Notes under the pieces: model-generated | Databases searched by the model: none | What the model was told of the DNA's origin: nothing | Seen by the model: only the letters and a program-made list of their open reading frames with translations | Assembly (NCBI GenBank): GCA_040391535.1 | Contig: JBEBXQ010000019.1 | Coordinates: 1-47,342, forward strand | Length of the DNA: 47,342 nt | DNA from: JBEBXQ01 sp040391535 | GTDB lineage: Bacteria; Bacteroidota; Bacteroidia; Cytophagales; Spirosomataceae | Direction: 5' to 3' | Shown here: one piece after another, positions 8,497 to 17,445 of the stretch | Layout of the letters: every line of letters begins with the position of its first letter | Position numbering within the stretch: the stretch's first letter is position 1 | Position numbers and translations under genes: made by a program

Positions 8497-10335
8497 TTAT
8501 TCAACAGTAACAGACTTAGCCAGGTTCCTTGGCTGATCTACATTTCTTCCCCGCATAACGGCGATATAATACGACAAAATCTGTAATGGTATCACCGAAA
8601 CCAACGGCATCAGCATCTCATGAGTAGCCGGTATTTCAATAACGAAATCCACTATTCCGGGAATCAGCGTATCCCCCTCTGTTACGATAGCAATAACCCT
8701 TCCCTTCCTGGCTTTTACTTCCTGGATATTGGAAACGATCTTCTCATAGGAACTATCCTTTGTTGCCAGAAAAACCACTGGCATATCTTCATCAATCAAT
8801 GCGATAGGACCATGCTTCATTTCAGCAGCCGGATACCCTTCTGCATGAATATAGGAAATTTCCTTCAGCTTCAGGGCCCCTTCCAGTGCTACCGGGTAGT
8901 TAAGCCCGCGCCCCAGATAGATAAAATTGCTGGCATAAGTAAAGATATAAGCAATTTCCCTGATCTTATCTGCTTTTTTCAGCACCTTCTCTATCTGTGA
9001 CGGGATCATTTCAAGGCCATCCAGCAAATCCTGAAAATAAGCTTTGGTGACCGTCCCACGCCTATAGGCCGTAATCATCGCTATCAATGTAAGTACTGTC
9101 ACCTGTGCTGTAAAAGCTTTTGTACTGGCTACGCCTATTTCAGGACCGGCATGGGTATAGGCGCCGGCATGGGTAGCACGGGCAATAGAAGAGCCCACTA
9201 CGTTACAGACACCCAGGATAATCGCTCCTCTTTCCTTCGCCATTTCAATAGCCGCCAGCGTATCAGCAGTTTCTCCTGATTGTGAAATGGCAATGACCAC
9301 ATCACCTTTGCTGATGACTGGATTCCGGTACCTGAACTCTGAAGCGTATTCTACTTCAACATTCACCCTTGCCAGTTCCTCAAAAATATACTCTGCTACA
9401 AGTCCTGCATGCCACGAAGTTCCGCACCCCACAATAATGATCCTTTCAGTGGTACTCAGACGGTCAAGCTGAGAGGATAACCCACCCAGGTTGAGGAAGC
9501 CTTCCGCTGCCATTAACCTACCTCTGAGGCAGTCCTGCACCGACCGGGGCTGTTCAAAAATTTCCTTAAGCATAAAATGCTCATAGCCGCCCTTCTCAAT
9601 AGCTTCCAGTTCCACTTCCAATGTATGGATATATGGAATTTTTTCCACCTGATTAATATCCGTAATCTGCAGATGATCGCCCTTCACTACGGCTACTTCA
9701 TAATCATCCAGGTAAATTACTTCTTTAGTATATTCAATGATGGGGGTCGCGTCGGAAGCAAAGAAATAGGCCCCTTCCCCAACACCGATCACCAAAGGAC
9801 TGCCCTTCCTGGCCGCAATCAGCTTATCAGGCTCGTTACGGTCAAGAATTACAATTGCATAAGCGCCGACAATCTCGTTGAGTGCGAGGCGCACAGCCTC
9901 TTCTGTACTGCATTTTGCCTCATTTCTGATTTCTTCAATAAAATGAATCAAAACCTCGGTATCGGTTTCACTTTTGAAAATATGCCCTTTTTCAAGCAAT
10001 CTTGTTTTGAGTGCAGCATAATTTTCGATGATACCGTTATGTACCATGGCCAGTGAGGCATCATTGGAAACATGAGGATGGGCATTCTCGTCATTAGGCT
10101 CACCATGGGTTGCCCAGCGCGTATGTCCGATCCCGACTCTGGCAGCAGGTTCTTTTCCTGAAAGCTCACTTTCCAATGCTTTCACTTTTCCCTTTTTCTT
10201 ATAAATATGCAAGCCATTGGCATCTGCAAGGGCTACGCCGGCACTGTCGTACCCACGATACTCTAATCTTTTCAATCCCTTAACAATTAAAGGATAAGCT
10301 TCCTGACTTCCTAAATAAGCTACAATACCGCACAT
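8497..10335 (-). CDS. glmS: Glutamine-fructose-6-phosphate aminotransferase (isomerizing)
   Basis: This 612-residue enzyme converts fructose-6-phosphate and glutamine into glucosamine-6-phosphate, the entry step for UDP-GlcNAc. The N-terminal MCGIVAYLG leaves Cys2 as the glutaminase nucleophile after Met removal, with GHTRWATHG nearby. Two SIS sugar-isomerase domains follow: GCGTSWHAG and SQSGETADT in the first, GRGLNYPVALEGALKLKE in the second. The C-terminal PRNLAKSVTVE is the usual GlmS ending. Length is normal. It lies 88 bases upstream of the histidine kinase on the same strand. I see no glmS ribozyme in the leader, as expected outside the Firmicutes. It supplies the same cell-wall pathway as MurA but is not in the murA operon. 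Confidence 0.97.
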   Translation of the reverse strand: MCGIVAYLGSQEAYPLIVKGLKRLEYRGYDSAGVALADANGLHIYKKKGKVKALESELSGKEPAARVGIGHTRWATHGEPNDENAHPHVSNDASLAMVHNGIIENYAALKTRLLEKGHIFKSETDTEVLIHFIEEIRNEAKCSTEEAVRLALNEIVGAYAIVILDRNEPDKLIAARKGSPLVIGVGEGAYFFASDATPIIEYTKEVIYLDDYEVAVVKGDHLQITDINQVEKIPYIHTLEVELEAIEKGGYEHFMLKEIFEQPRSVQDCLRGRLMAAEGFLNLGGLSSQLDRLSTTERIIIVGCGTSWHAGLVAEYIFEELARVNVEVEYASEFRYRNPVISKGDVVIAISQSGETADTLAAIEMAKERGAIILGVCNVVGSSIARATHAGAYTHAGPEIGVASTKAFTAQVTVLTLIAMITAYRRGTVTKAYFQDLLDGLEMIPSQIEKVLKKADKIREIAYIFTYASNFIYLGRGLNYPVALEGALKLKEISYIHAEGYPAAEMKHGPIALIDEDMPVVFLATKDSSYEKIVSNIQEVKARKGRVIAIVTEGDTLIPGIVDFVIEIPATHEMLMPLVSVIPLQILSYYIAVMRGRNVDQPRNLAKSVTVE

Positions 10336-10406
10336 AGTTTTATTAAATTATTTTAAAAACAAAACTTGGTTAAGTGCAAATAAAGAGAAAGCATATTTTT
10401 AATCAT

Positions 10407-10434
10407 AAAAAAAGCCGGTGAAATTTTCACCGGC
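10407..10434 (-). terminator. Intrinsic terminator of the GT5-like gene
   Basis: A perfect inverted repeat (GCCGGTGAAA, T, TTTCACCGGC) spans 10414-10434. On the minus strand it is followed by a run of seven U residues (A run at 10407-10413 on the plus strand). It lies 23 bases past the stop of the minus-strand gene at 10458 and separates that gene from glmS. Confidence 0.88.
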
Positions 10435-10457
10435 TGTGTGTATGTTGCTCAGAAAAT

Positions 10458-11264
10458 CTAGTTGACAAGATCATTATACAGGTTATAATACGCCTCTGTA
10501 AAGTTTTCGTCTTCCTCGTCTAACTCAAATTTTTTCGGAATATCGTTAATAATCTGATTGATACTCTCACTTAAAGTCTCGTCTGCCTTGATAACCGCAT
10601 CGGCATAAGCACATCCCAGTTTAATAAAGCCTTCAAAGTCAGCACTTCTTAAATGTGCAAGTGCTTCATCACTTACATCCATTGCTTTGGCCTTATTGAG
10701 AATGTCCGCGTCAAACTTGTAAGTAAAAGCATTGTTGTAAACACTGAAAACACTTTTTGTATCCTTAAACATCGGATCATTTTTATAGGTGTTTTTCAGG
10801 TACATCGGAATCAACGCCGTCATCCAGTCATTGCAATGCACGATATCGGGCGCCCAGCCCAGTTTTTTCACCGTTTCCAAAACCCCCTTGCAGAAGAAAA
10901 TGGCTCTTTCATCATTGTCGTCAAAGAAGTTATTTTCCTTATCGAAGAAAACGGATTTTCTATGAAAATAATCATCATTGTCAATGAAATAAACCTGAAG
11001 CTTTGCATTCGGAATGGAAGCTACTTTGATAATCAACGGTTTTTCCTCGTCACCAACCGTAATATTAATCCCCGACAAACGCACTACCTCATGCAGTCTG
11101 TTTTTTCTTTCATTAATCAAACCAAAACGTGGAATGAGAATTCTGATTTCAGCGCCAAGCTCCTGCATGGCTTGTGGGAGTTTTCTTACATAATCTGCAA
11201 CATCTGTGACTTGAAGGAAAGGATTGATTTCGCTAGCTACATACAAAATTTTTAATTTGTCCAT
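10458..11264 (-). CDS. Half-length glycogen/starch synthase-like protein (GT5 N-domain only)
   Basis: This 268-residue protein resembles only the N-terminal Rossmann half of GT5 glycogen synthases (normally about 480 residues): LKILYVASEINPFLQV at the start and DIVHCNDWMTALIP at about 138-151. The C-terminal half that holds most of the ADP-glucose site is absent, with no remnant downstream before the terminator. The KTGG motif that binds ADP-glucose near the N-terminus (normally followed by LADV) is replaced by QVTD. It is therefore unlikely to be an ordinary glycogen synthase. The reading frame is intact with its own promoter and terminator, so it looks functional rather than a pseudogene. 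Short GT5-like genes divergent from panC recur in Bacteroidota; their role is unknown to me. Confidence 0.82.
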   Translation of the reverse strand: MDKLKILYVASEINPFLQVTDVADYVRKLPQAMQELGAEIRILIPRFGLINERKNRLHEVVRLSGINITVGDEEKPLIIKVASIPNAKLQVYFIDNDDYFHRKSVFFDKENNFFDDNDERAIFFCKGVLETVKKLGWAPDIVHCNDWMTALIPMYLKNTYKNDPMFKDTKSVFSVYNNAFTYKFDADILNKAKAMDVSDEALAHLRSADFEGFIKLGCAYADAVIKADETLSESINQIINDIPKKFELDEEDENFTEAYYNLYNDLVN

Positions 11265-11298
11265 ACGATGTCAAAACTGTTTGTGAAGAAAAGATTTG

Positions 11299-11330
11299 CA
11301 AAATTATACAAAATTTTCGCGATATTCAAT
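11299..11330 (-). promoter_or_regulatory. Candidate promoter of the GT5-like gene
   Basis: On the minus strand TAATTTTG (11299-11306) fits the Bacteroidota -7 consensus TAnnTTTG. ATTG (11327-11330), 20 bases upstream, is a three-of-four match to the -33 TTTG. The -7 box lies 34 bases before the start codon. Confidence 0.45.
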
Positions 11331-11413
11331 AATTATATTGAAGTTATTGTAATATTGCGCAAATTTCGGTGTATTATACCCCTTTTATAAACAAGTTCAG
11401 GGCACCTCTTTGC

Positions 11414-12256
11414 ATGTTATTGATTACTAAAATTTCAGATCTCCGTTCTTGTCTTTCGCAAGTATCTTATAGCGGGAAAAGCCGTGGACTGGTCCCTACC
11501 ATGGGGGCACTGCACGATGGCCACATTTCGCTGATCAGCAGATCAGTAAGCCAGAACGATATCACAGTCTGCAGTATTTTTGTTAATCCTATACAGTTTA
11601 ACAACGCCACCGATCTTGAACGGTATCCCCGCACACTTGAGCAGGATTGCGCTTTGCTTGAAAAATCAGGTTGCGATATTGTTTTTGCACCTTCAGCCGA
11701 AGAAATGTATAAGCGAAGCCCGGAACTGACAATGGGTTTTGGCGCCTTAGAGACCGTCATGGAAGGTGCGTTCAGACCGGGGCATTTCAGCGGGGTGGGG
11801 ATTGTGGTATCTAAATTATTCAATATCGTTCAACCCGACAAAGCCTATTTCGGACAAAAGGACTTTCAGCAGCTGGCTGTTATAAAACAAATGGTCAGGG
11901 ATCTTTCTTTTCCGGTAGAGATCGTTTCATGTCCTATTCTCCGGGATCCGGACGGACTGGCGATGTCGTCGCGCAACACAAGGTTATCTGCTGAAGAAAG
12001 GGTTTCTGCACCGCAGATTTACCGCGTGATCTCCGATGCCGCCAACCTACTCCGGAAAGACCAAGATGCAGATCAAACCAGGCGGTTCGTGACAGAACAG
12101 TTTGCAGCACTGCCACAGTTTCAGCTGGAATATTTTGAAATTGCAGACGCTGATACCCTGCAACCCGTTAATAATTACGATGCTTTCTCCGCCACTGTGT
12201 TATGCATAGCGGCTTATCTTGGGGGCATTCGTCTGATTGATAATATTTTAATATAA
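11414..12256 (+). CDS. panC: Pantothenate synthetase (PanC)
   Basis: This 280-residue enzyme joins pantoate and beta-alanine with ATP to make pantothenate for coenzyme A, in the cytoplasm. The nucleotidyl-transfer motif PTMGALHDGH (residues 28-37) is present, as are FVNPIQFN, FGQKDFQQ and the SSRN motif, all typical of PanC. The ATG at 11414 gives MLLITKISDLR, which matches the usual PanC N-terminus; the frame is open upstream to 11369 but that extension is not conserved in character. Length is standard. The gene is divergent from the GT5-like gene. No panB or panD is next to it; a glycosyltransferase follows after 38 bases. Confidence 0.95.
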   Translation: MLLITKISDLRSCLSQVSYSGKSRGLVPTMGALHDGHISLISRSVSQNDITVCSIFVNPIQFNNATDLERYPRTLEQDCALLEKSGCDIVFAPSAEEMYKRSPELTMGFGALETVMEGAFRPGHFSGVGIVVSKLFNIVQPDKAYFGQKDFQQLAVIKQMVRDLSFPVEIVSCPILRDPDGLAMSSRNTRLSAEERVSAPQIYRVISDAANLLRKDQDADQTRRFVTEQFAALPQFQLEYFEIADADTLQPVNNYDAFSATVLCIAAYLGGIRLIDNILI

Positions 12257-12294
12257 ATTGAGGACTGTTGAACGGTCCGGCACACGCAGTAAAT

Positions 12295-13275
12295 ATGTAT
12301 AAAGTCAGTGTTTGTATTGTTACCTATAATCATGAAAAGTTCGTGGCGAAGATGCTGGATTCAGTGCTGATGCAGCAAACCACCTTCCCTTTTGAGATTA
12401 TAGTTGGCGATGACCTTTCCCGGGATAATACCAGGGCAATTCTGAAAGATTACCAAAGCCGGTATCCGGATAAAATCAGATTACTGCTCCATGAAAAAAA
12501 CCTCGGATTAAACGGTAAATACAACGCGCTGGCTACCTTTGACGCAGCTCGTGGTGAGTATATAGCACAAATGGACGGAGATGATTACCTGACCGATCCG
12601 CTGAAATTACAGAAACAGGTGGAATTCATGGATACCCATCCTCAGTATCCGGCTACCTTTCATAATGCGCAGGTTATTTATGAAGACGGCAGTCTGGATC
12701 CGTTCCTTTTCTGTCAGATCAACCAGCAGGAATTTACCGTCGGCGACCTTATCGGAGAAGACGAACTCTGTTTTGTGGCTACTTCCAGCCTGATGTTCAG
12801 GAACGAAGATTTCAGAAAACACCCTGAACCCGCCTGGACTTTCAAATCGACCAGTGGTGATATTCCGCGCAATATTCTGTTTGCCAAAAGAGGGCCGCTG
12901 GGCTATATCAACGAAACCATGTCAGTATACAGGAAAAACCGTGGCGGGGCCAGTTTTGTAGACAGTGACCGCAAAGCCGATTTCCTTTTCAACCGGATTG
13001 AAATGTATTCAGACATTAACAAAGAACTGGATTACCAGTATGATGACCGCTTAAAAAAGAATATCGGCCGTTATTATTATATGCTGCTTAATTCTTACGA
13101 ATACGGGAAAAGCTACTGGCCCAGGGCAAAATTTGCCCTAAAGTATCTGCAGTTATCAAAGCCTGACCGGGGCAGGGTTAAAGAAGTAGTAAGAGATTAC
13201 CTGCTACCTCCTTTTTTGCAACGTGTTTACAGCTTTCTTGCCATTTCTCTTTATAAGCTGCGCAGCAGAAGCTAA
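12295..13275 (+). CDS. Family 2 glycosyltransferase
   Basis: This 326-residue protein has a GT-A fold of family GT2. It begins VSVCIVTYNHEKFV, has a first acidic nucleotide-binding motif VGDD (37-40), and the metal-binding DGDD (94-97) within QMDGDDYLTDP. The C-terminal third is basic and helical, without a clear membrane span. It should transfer a sugar from a nucleotide-sugar donor to a surface glycan or lipid at the inner membrane. The ATG at 12295 is preferred over an in-frame TTG at 12268 because it directly precedes the conserved strand. It follows panC by 38 bases, but no surface-polysaccharide genes lie nearby, so donor and acceptor are unknown. Confidence 0.88.
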   Translation: MYKVSVCIVTYNHEKFVAKMLDSVLMQQTTFPFEIIVGDDLSRDNTRAILKDYQSRYPDKIRLLLHEKNLGLNGKYNALATFDAARGEYIAQMDGDDYLTDPLKLQKQVEFMDTHPQYPATFHNAQVIYEDGSLDPFLFCQINQQEFTVGDLIGEDELCFVATSSLMFRNEDFRKHPEPAWTFKSTSGDIPRNILFAKRGPLGYINETMSVYRKNRGGASFVDSDRKADFLFNRIEMYSDINKELDYQYDDRLKKNIGRYYYMLLNSYEYGKSYWPRAKFALKYLQLSKPDRGRVKEVVRDYLLPPFLQRVYSFLAISLYKLRSRS

Positions 13276-13289
13276 GATTTTATCGTGAT

Positions 13290-13312
13290 GCCGGGATAAA
13301 GCTTTTCCCGGC
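13290..13312 (+). terminator. Hairpin downstream of the GT2 gene
   Basis: GCCGGGA (13290-13296) pairs with TCCCGGC (13306-13312), 14 bases after the glycosyltransferase stop. There is no clear U run after it, so this is a terminator-like hairpin rather than a textbook terminator. Confidence 0.4.
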
Positions 13313-13429
13313 TTCCAGTGCATTTAATCCGGGTCGTTTCAGCAGAAAGAGCGTTAAGTGAATCATTTTTGCCTTTCATCCGCTTCCCGAAACCCCTACC
13401 CATAATGTACCTGTGTCCTGATACAATTA

Positions 13430-13462
13430 TTTCACATAGGGATTTTAAAATGATTAAATTTG
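13430..13462 (+). promoter_or_regulatory. Candidate promoter of the LolC-like permease
   Basis: TAAATTTG (13455-13462) fits the Bacteroidota -7 consensus TAnnTTTG. TTTC (13430-13433) is a three-of-four -33 match with a spacer of 21. The -7 box ends 52 bases before the TTG start at 13515. Confidence 0.4.
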
Positions 13463-13514
13463 CCAATCCTGAAACAATCTGAAAACATCTTTAAACCTAG
13501 CACATCGTAAGCGT

Positions 13515-14735
13515 TTGAAATTCTCAACTTTCATTTCCCGCAGAATACGACACAATCAGGCCGGCTCGTTCTCGTCTACTGTAGCCCGTATAGGCGTCAC
13601 AAGCATTGCGATCGGCATTGCTGTAGGGATTGTATCTTTCGGTGTTTTATTCGGGTTTAAAGAAGTCATTCAGCAGAAGCTGTTTTTATTCGGCTCTCAT
13701 CTCCGTGTCAATGCCTTTTCTCCCGGCAGCCATTATGAAGAAGGCCCCCTTCCGCTCCGGACTCCCCTGTCGGAAAATTTAAGTCAGATACCCGGGGTTC
13801 GCCACTGGCAGGCGGTAGCACACCTTTCGGCGATTCTGAAAACACCTGATGAACTAAAAGGAATTATTTTCAAGGGTGTCGGAAGAGATTATGACTGGGA
13901 AATGCTTCACCAGAGTATTATTGACGGGCGGCCGATCAGCCTGCCCGACAGCGGGTATTCCAGCGAAATCATCCTGAGCAAAAAAATAGCCGCACAGCTA
14001 CGGCTGAAACCCGGCGATGATGTACTTGTTTATTTTGTACAGAATCCTCCCCGGACCAGGAAGCTGTCCATCGCGGGGATTTACCAGACCGACATGGAAG
14101 AATTTGACAACTCACTCATCCTTGGAGACCTGAGATTGATTCAGCGATTGAATAACTGGGGCCCGGATACCGTAGGAACCTACGAAATTTACCTGAACGA
14201 CTTTCAAAAGATTGACGCTACCGCAGATATGATTGAGGAACTGGCCGATTTCTCCATGTATGTACAGAAGGTCACCCATATTTTCAGTCCTGTTTTCGAA
14301 TGGCTGAGTATGCTCGACACCAACACAGCCGTTTTTCTGACCTTAATCCTCTTTGTGGCCTGCTTCAACATGGTTTCCGTTTTACTGGTCATGATAATGG
14401 AACGGACCCCCCTCATCGGATTACTCAAAACACTGGGAAGCCCTGATAAGCAGATCCGCCGGATTTTCCTTCAGGTAGGATTGTATATTGTTACCACCGG
14501 CATGATTATCGGGAACACACTGGGGCTGGGGCTATGCTGGATACAGGATCGTTTTAAGCTCATTCCGCTCGATCCCGTGAATTATTTCATGGATACCGTT
14601 CCTATTCAGTTTGACTGGACAATCATCCTGCTCATCAACCTGCTGACACTACTGCTCGTAGCGATTGTTCTGCTCATCCCTACCCTCGTCATTTCAAAAA
14701 TCCAGCCAGTCAGAGCTTTGCTGTTCAAAAAATAG
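13515..14735 (+). CDS. LolC/FtsX-family ABC transporter permease
   Basis: This 406-residue protein has the MacB/LolC topology: one transmembrane helix at about 24-46, a periplasmic domain at about 50-265, and three C-terminal helices at about 271-295, 316-343 and 367-393 with the ERTPLIGLLKTLGS motif of FtsX-type permeases. Members move lipoproteins from the inner membrane to the outer membrane or act as mechanotransmitters. The start is TTG at 13515; no ATG occurs before the first helix, and the N-terminus MKFSTFISRRI looks right for the family. No ATPase gene is adjacent, so its LolD-like partner must be elsewhere. Lipoprotein export is a likely role given the SusD lipoproteins, but other substrates are possible. 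Confidence 0.88.
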   Translation: MKFSTFISRRIRHNQAGSFSSTVARIGVTSIAIGIAVGIVSFGVLFGFKEVIQQKLFLFGSHLRVNAFSPGSHYEEGPLPLRTPLSENLSQIPGVRHWQAVAHLSAILKTPDELKGIIFKGVGRDYDWEMLHQSIIDGRPISLPDSGYSSEIILSKKIAAQLRLKPGDDVLVYFVQNPPRTRKLSIAGIYQTDMEEFDNSLILGDLRLIQRLNNWGPDTVGTYEIYLNDFQKIDATADMIEELADFSMYVQKVTHIFSPVFEWLSMLDTNTAVFLTLILFVACFNMVSVLLVMIMERTPLIGLLKTLGSPDKQIRRIFLQVGLYIVTTGMIIGNTLGLGLCWIQDRFKLIPLDPVNYFMDTVPIQFDWTIILLINLLTLLLVAIVLLIPTLVISKIQPVRALLFKK

Positions 14736-14872
14736 TATCACCTTTCTTCCGTCATATTGCACAGTGCATTCTTAAAAAATAATACTTCAAAACTTTTGAA
14801 TATAATCGAAAATTAACCTATTTGGTCAAAATTTTGAACTATACCAATAAAAAAACTTTTCCTGTTCTCAAA

Positions 14873-15988
14873 ATGAAGAAATTGGTTCACTTACTTTTTA
14901 TTGCCGCATTTACGTTTCTTTCCCAACTTGCAACAGCGCAAAAGACTCCTGGAAAAGAAATACTCTATGTAGGGACTTATACTGCAAAAGGAGAAGGGAT
15001 TTATGTATACACGCTGGACAGGAAAGCCAGAACATTTCATCCGCTTCAGATAATGACTACTAAAAACAGCCCGTCATTCCTGGAGTTTCACCCTAACAAA
15101 AAATACCTCTACAGTGCCAATGAAGGTAATGGCACCGTGACAGCTTACCAAATAGACCCGTCATCTGGCCGGCTCAACGAAGGAAATTCTGTATCAGCAA
15201 AAGGGAATGGCCCCTGCCATCTGAGCGTTGATCCTAAAGGACGGTTTCTGTATGTTTCCAATTATGGCAGCGGCACATTAGCAGTCTATACGCTCAGCAC
15301 TGACGGGCAGATCAATACACTTGCCGATACCATTCAGCACCATGGAGAAGGGCAGCAAAAACCGCGGATGCATTCGATTATACCATCTGCCGACGGTAAA
15401 TTTATATATGCCTCCGATTTAGGAATTGACCGTATTGCGGTATATGCCGTAGATCAGAAAACCGGGAAACTTTCACCGGCCGCCAATCCGTTTGCACAGG
15501 TACAAAAAGGCGACGGACCCCGGCATTTCGCCATTCATCCTAACGGTAACTTCGGGTACTCCGCAGGAGAACTGAACAACGTGGTCAATGTTTTCCGCAT
15601 TGATAAGAAAACAGGCGGCCTCACTCATCTGGAACGAATCTCCATGCTTCCTGATAATTTTCAGGGAAAAAATGCTGCTGCTGATATTCATTTCTCCCCC
15701 AACGGCAACTATCTGTATGCATCCAACCGTGGCCACGAAAGTCTGGTAGTCTATGCAGTCAATGCCACAACCGGAAAGCTGACCACTGTGGGGCATGTTC
15801 CTACCGGCGGAAAGCATCCACGCAATTTTATGCTTGACGACAAAGGGGAATTTGCCCTTGTAGCTAATCGGGATAACGACAATGTGGTTTTTTTCGCCAC
15901 TACTCCACAAAGTGGGTTATTAAACAACACAGGCTATGAGCTCTCCATCCCCACGCCTGTATGTGTCAGAATGCTCTCAATCCCCTGA
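14873..15988 (+). CDS. Exported lactonase (6-phosphogluconolactonase-like, YbhE family)
   Basis: This 371-residue protein has a Sec signal peptide (MKKLVHLLFIAAFTFLSQLATAQ, read here in two parts, ending ATAQ) followed by a seven-bladed beta-propeller of the PF10282 lactonase family. Signs include VGTYTAKGEGIYVYTLD, repeated FHPNKKYLYSANE-type blades and GDGPRHFAIHPNG. Family members hydrolyse sugar lactones. Because this one is exported, an unphosphorylated lactone in the periplasm is the likelier substrate. The ATG at 14873 begins the signal peptide; an in-frame TTG at 14822 would spoil it. It lies upstream of a SusCD locus and a set of exported enzymes including a PQQ-type dehydrogenase, whose product would be a lactone. 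That link is inference. Confidence 0.88.
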   Translation: MKKLVHLLFIAAFTFLSQLATAQKTPGKEILYVGTYTAKGEGIYVYTLDRKARTFHPLQIMTTKNSPSFLEFHPNKKYLYSANEGNGTVTAYQIDPSSGRLNEGNSVSAKGNGPCHLSVDPKGRFLYVSNYGSGTLAVYTLSTDGQINTLADTIQHHGEGQQKPRMHSIIPSADGKFIYASDLGIDRIAVYAVDQKTGKLSPAANPFAQVQKGDGPRHFAIHPNGNFGYSAGELNNVVNVFRIDKKTGGLTHLERISMLPDNFQGKNAAADIHFSPNGNYLYASNRGHESLVVYAVNATTGKLTTVGHVPTGGKHPRNFMLDDKGEFALVANRDNDNVVFFATTPQSGLLNNTGYELSIPTPVCVRMLSIP

Positions 15989-16189
15989 TAATCATTCCGG
16001 GGGACAAACAATTCAAAACTTAACCAAAAAATATATTTACAATCAATGATTCTGGTATAATATATTTTTATAGATTTATATATTGTATCGCGATTAAATT
16101 AAGAAATTTTAATTTAAGTAGTATTAGTTATCCATAATATAGTATCACTACTACATTATAGAATTTAAAAATCCTCTGCATCAACAAAA

Positions 16190-16732
16190 ATGGTGGAAAG
16201 ACAAAATGATATAATACTTATTACCAGGATAAGGGGTGGTGACGGTAAGGCACTGGAGTGCTTATTCAGGAAATATTATACACCCCTGTGCAGATTTGCC
16301 TTTTTTTTGACTAAACGTCACGATTTATCAGAGGAGATAGTTGCTGATGTATTTTTTCATCTCTGGAAAAAGGGGGACCAGCTAAACATAAGTCTCAATA
16401 CCCGTTCTTATCTGTTTACAGCTACACGGCATACCTCACTGAATTATCTGAAACAGGAAAGACAGGATATGCTCGAACTTTCCGAAGATATCTCAGTCCC
16501 AGACGAAGATCCATCAACAAAGCTTATTTTTAAGGAATTCGAAGATCAGATGTATAAGTCAATCAGTCTTCTTCCGGGCAAACGAAAGCAGATTTTCCAG
16601 CTGAGCCGGTTTGATGGTCTTACATACAAAGAAATAGCAGTTATACTCTCAATTTCTGTAAAAACTGTAGAAAACCAAATGGGGAAAGCGATAAAACAAT
16701 TAAGAAATACTAATCTGACACAATTCACCTAA
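16190..16732 (+). CDS. ECF sigma factor of the SusCD type
   Basis: This 180-residue protein is an extracytoplasmic-function sigma-70 factor of the Bacteroidota family linked to SusC/SusD loci. Region 2 lies at about 25-90 (DLSEEIVADVFFHLWKK, with NTRSYLFTATRHTSLNYL) and region 4 at about 120-172 (DGLTYKEIAVILSISVKTVENQ, read in two parts). There is no extra C-terminal domain. It is followed after 71 bases by a short anti-sigma gene and then by SusC and SusD, whose transcription it probably drives. The 201 bases upstream are very AT-rich with no gene. Confidence 0.92.
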   Translation: MVERQNDIILITRIRGGDGKALECLFRKYYTPLCRFAFFLTKRHDLSEEIVADVFFHLWKKGDQLNISLNTRSYLFTATRHTSLNYLKQERQDMLELSEDISVPDEDPSTKLIFKEFEDQMYKSISLLPGKRKQIFQLSRFDGLTYKEIAVILSISVKTVENQMGKAIKQLRNTNLTQFT

Positions 16733-16803
16733 AAAAACAGTATGGTATAAATGGGGGTTTCCAGACTAAAAAATTGTCTTAACTATAGCTAAGACAGACA
16801 CCC

Positions 16804-17064
16804 ATGTTAAACGAAGCACTGTGGTCATTGATCGCCAAATATCTGGCAGGCGAATGTACTGAAGAGGAAACCGCTTCTATTGAAGCATGGTTGCATAACG
16901 AAAATAATTCTGAGTTTTTCAAAGAACTTGAAAACACCTGGAAATCTCATGAACCAGCTTATGAAGCGGGTAATTTTAATATACACTATTGTTGGGAAAT
17001 ACTTACTTACAAGATAAAAACCTATCAAAAAGAAACATACAAGGGAATGACCCTATTTGAATGA
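16804..17064 (+). CDS. Short anti-sigma protein (FecR N-terminal domain only)
   Basis: This 86-residue protein matches only the N-terminal cytoplasmic part of Bacteroidota FecR-type anti-sigma factors: LIAKYLAGECTEEETASIEAW and FFKELENTW, followed by a weakened W-containing segment. A normal family member (compare 28309-29412) continues with a membrane helix, a FecR periplasmic domain and a DUF4974 domain; all are missing and no remnant is readable in the next 380 bases. It may still bind the neighbouring sigma factor but cannot receive a signal across the membrane. It could be a decayed gene or a functional soluble inhibitor. The SusC beside it also lacks the STN domain that would talk to FecR. 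Confidence 0.75.
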   Translation: MLNEALWSLIAKYLAGECTEEETASIEAWLHNENNSEFFKELENTWKSHEPAYEAGNFNIHYCWEILTYKIKTYQKETYKGMTLFE

Positions 17065-17445
17065 TCACGATCTTATATTGCCTAAACAGGAATTAAGTTT
17101 ATTCCGAATATTTTTATTTTATCTTAACCTCATAATGCCTATGTAAAAAATTACTGCAATTCTTTTCTACCGGCTTCTTGTTCAGTCATTGTATAAAAAC
17201 CTTTCACAGGACCTGAAGGTACCGGTAGCTAATCAAATTTCATAATCTGTTTCAAAGTCAACCACTGGTTATGACTCGGGTTTATATTGACGTATATGTA
17301 CTAAGTTAAAGAGGGATATTCACCACACTGTTTACTGAATATTCTTCATTCACATGAAACAGCATTGCTGACATACATATTACTGTACAATAAACACTTT
17401 AAATATTTCTATTTTAATCAGTTCTACCACATTTAATTTAATGCA
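17065..17445. other. 381-base intergenic region before SusC
   Basis: No gene is visible here. The stretch is AT-rich with frequent stops in all frames I checked and no recognisable FecR remnant. A small dyad GGTACC lies at 17218-17223. It probably holds the promoter or leader of the SusC gene at 17446, but I could not assign -33/-7 boxes. Confidence 0.5.

Noticed and set aside
10336..10406. glmS ribozyme or other riboswitch upstream of glmS
   Set aside because: The leader is short and AT-rich with no conserved ribozyme core.
17065..17445. Possible remnant of the missing FecR domains
   Set aside because: Reading the region in the plus frames gave frequent stops and no FecR or DUF4974 motif.
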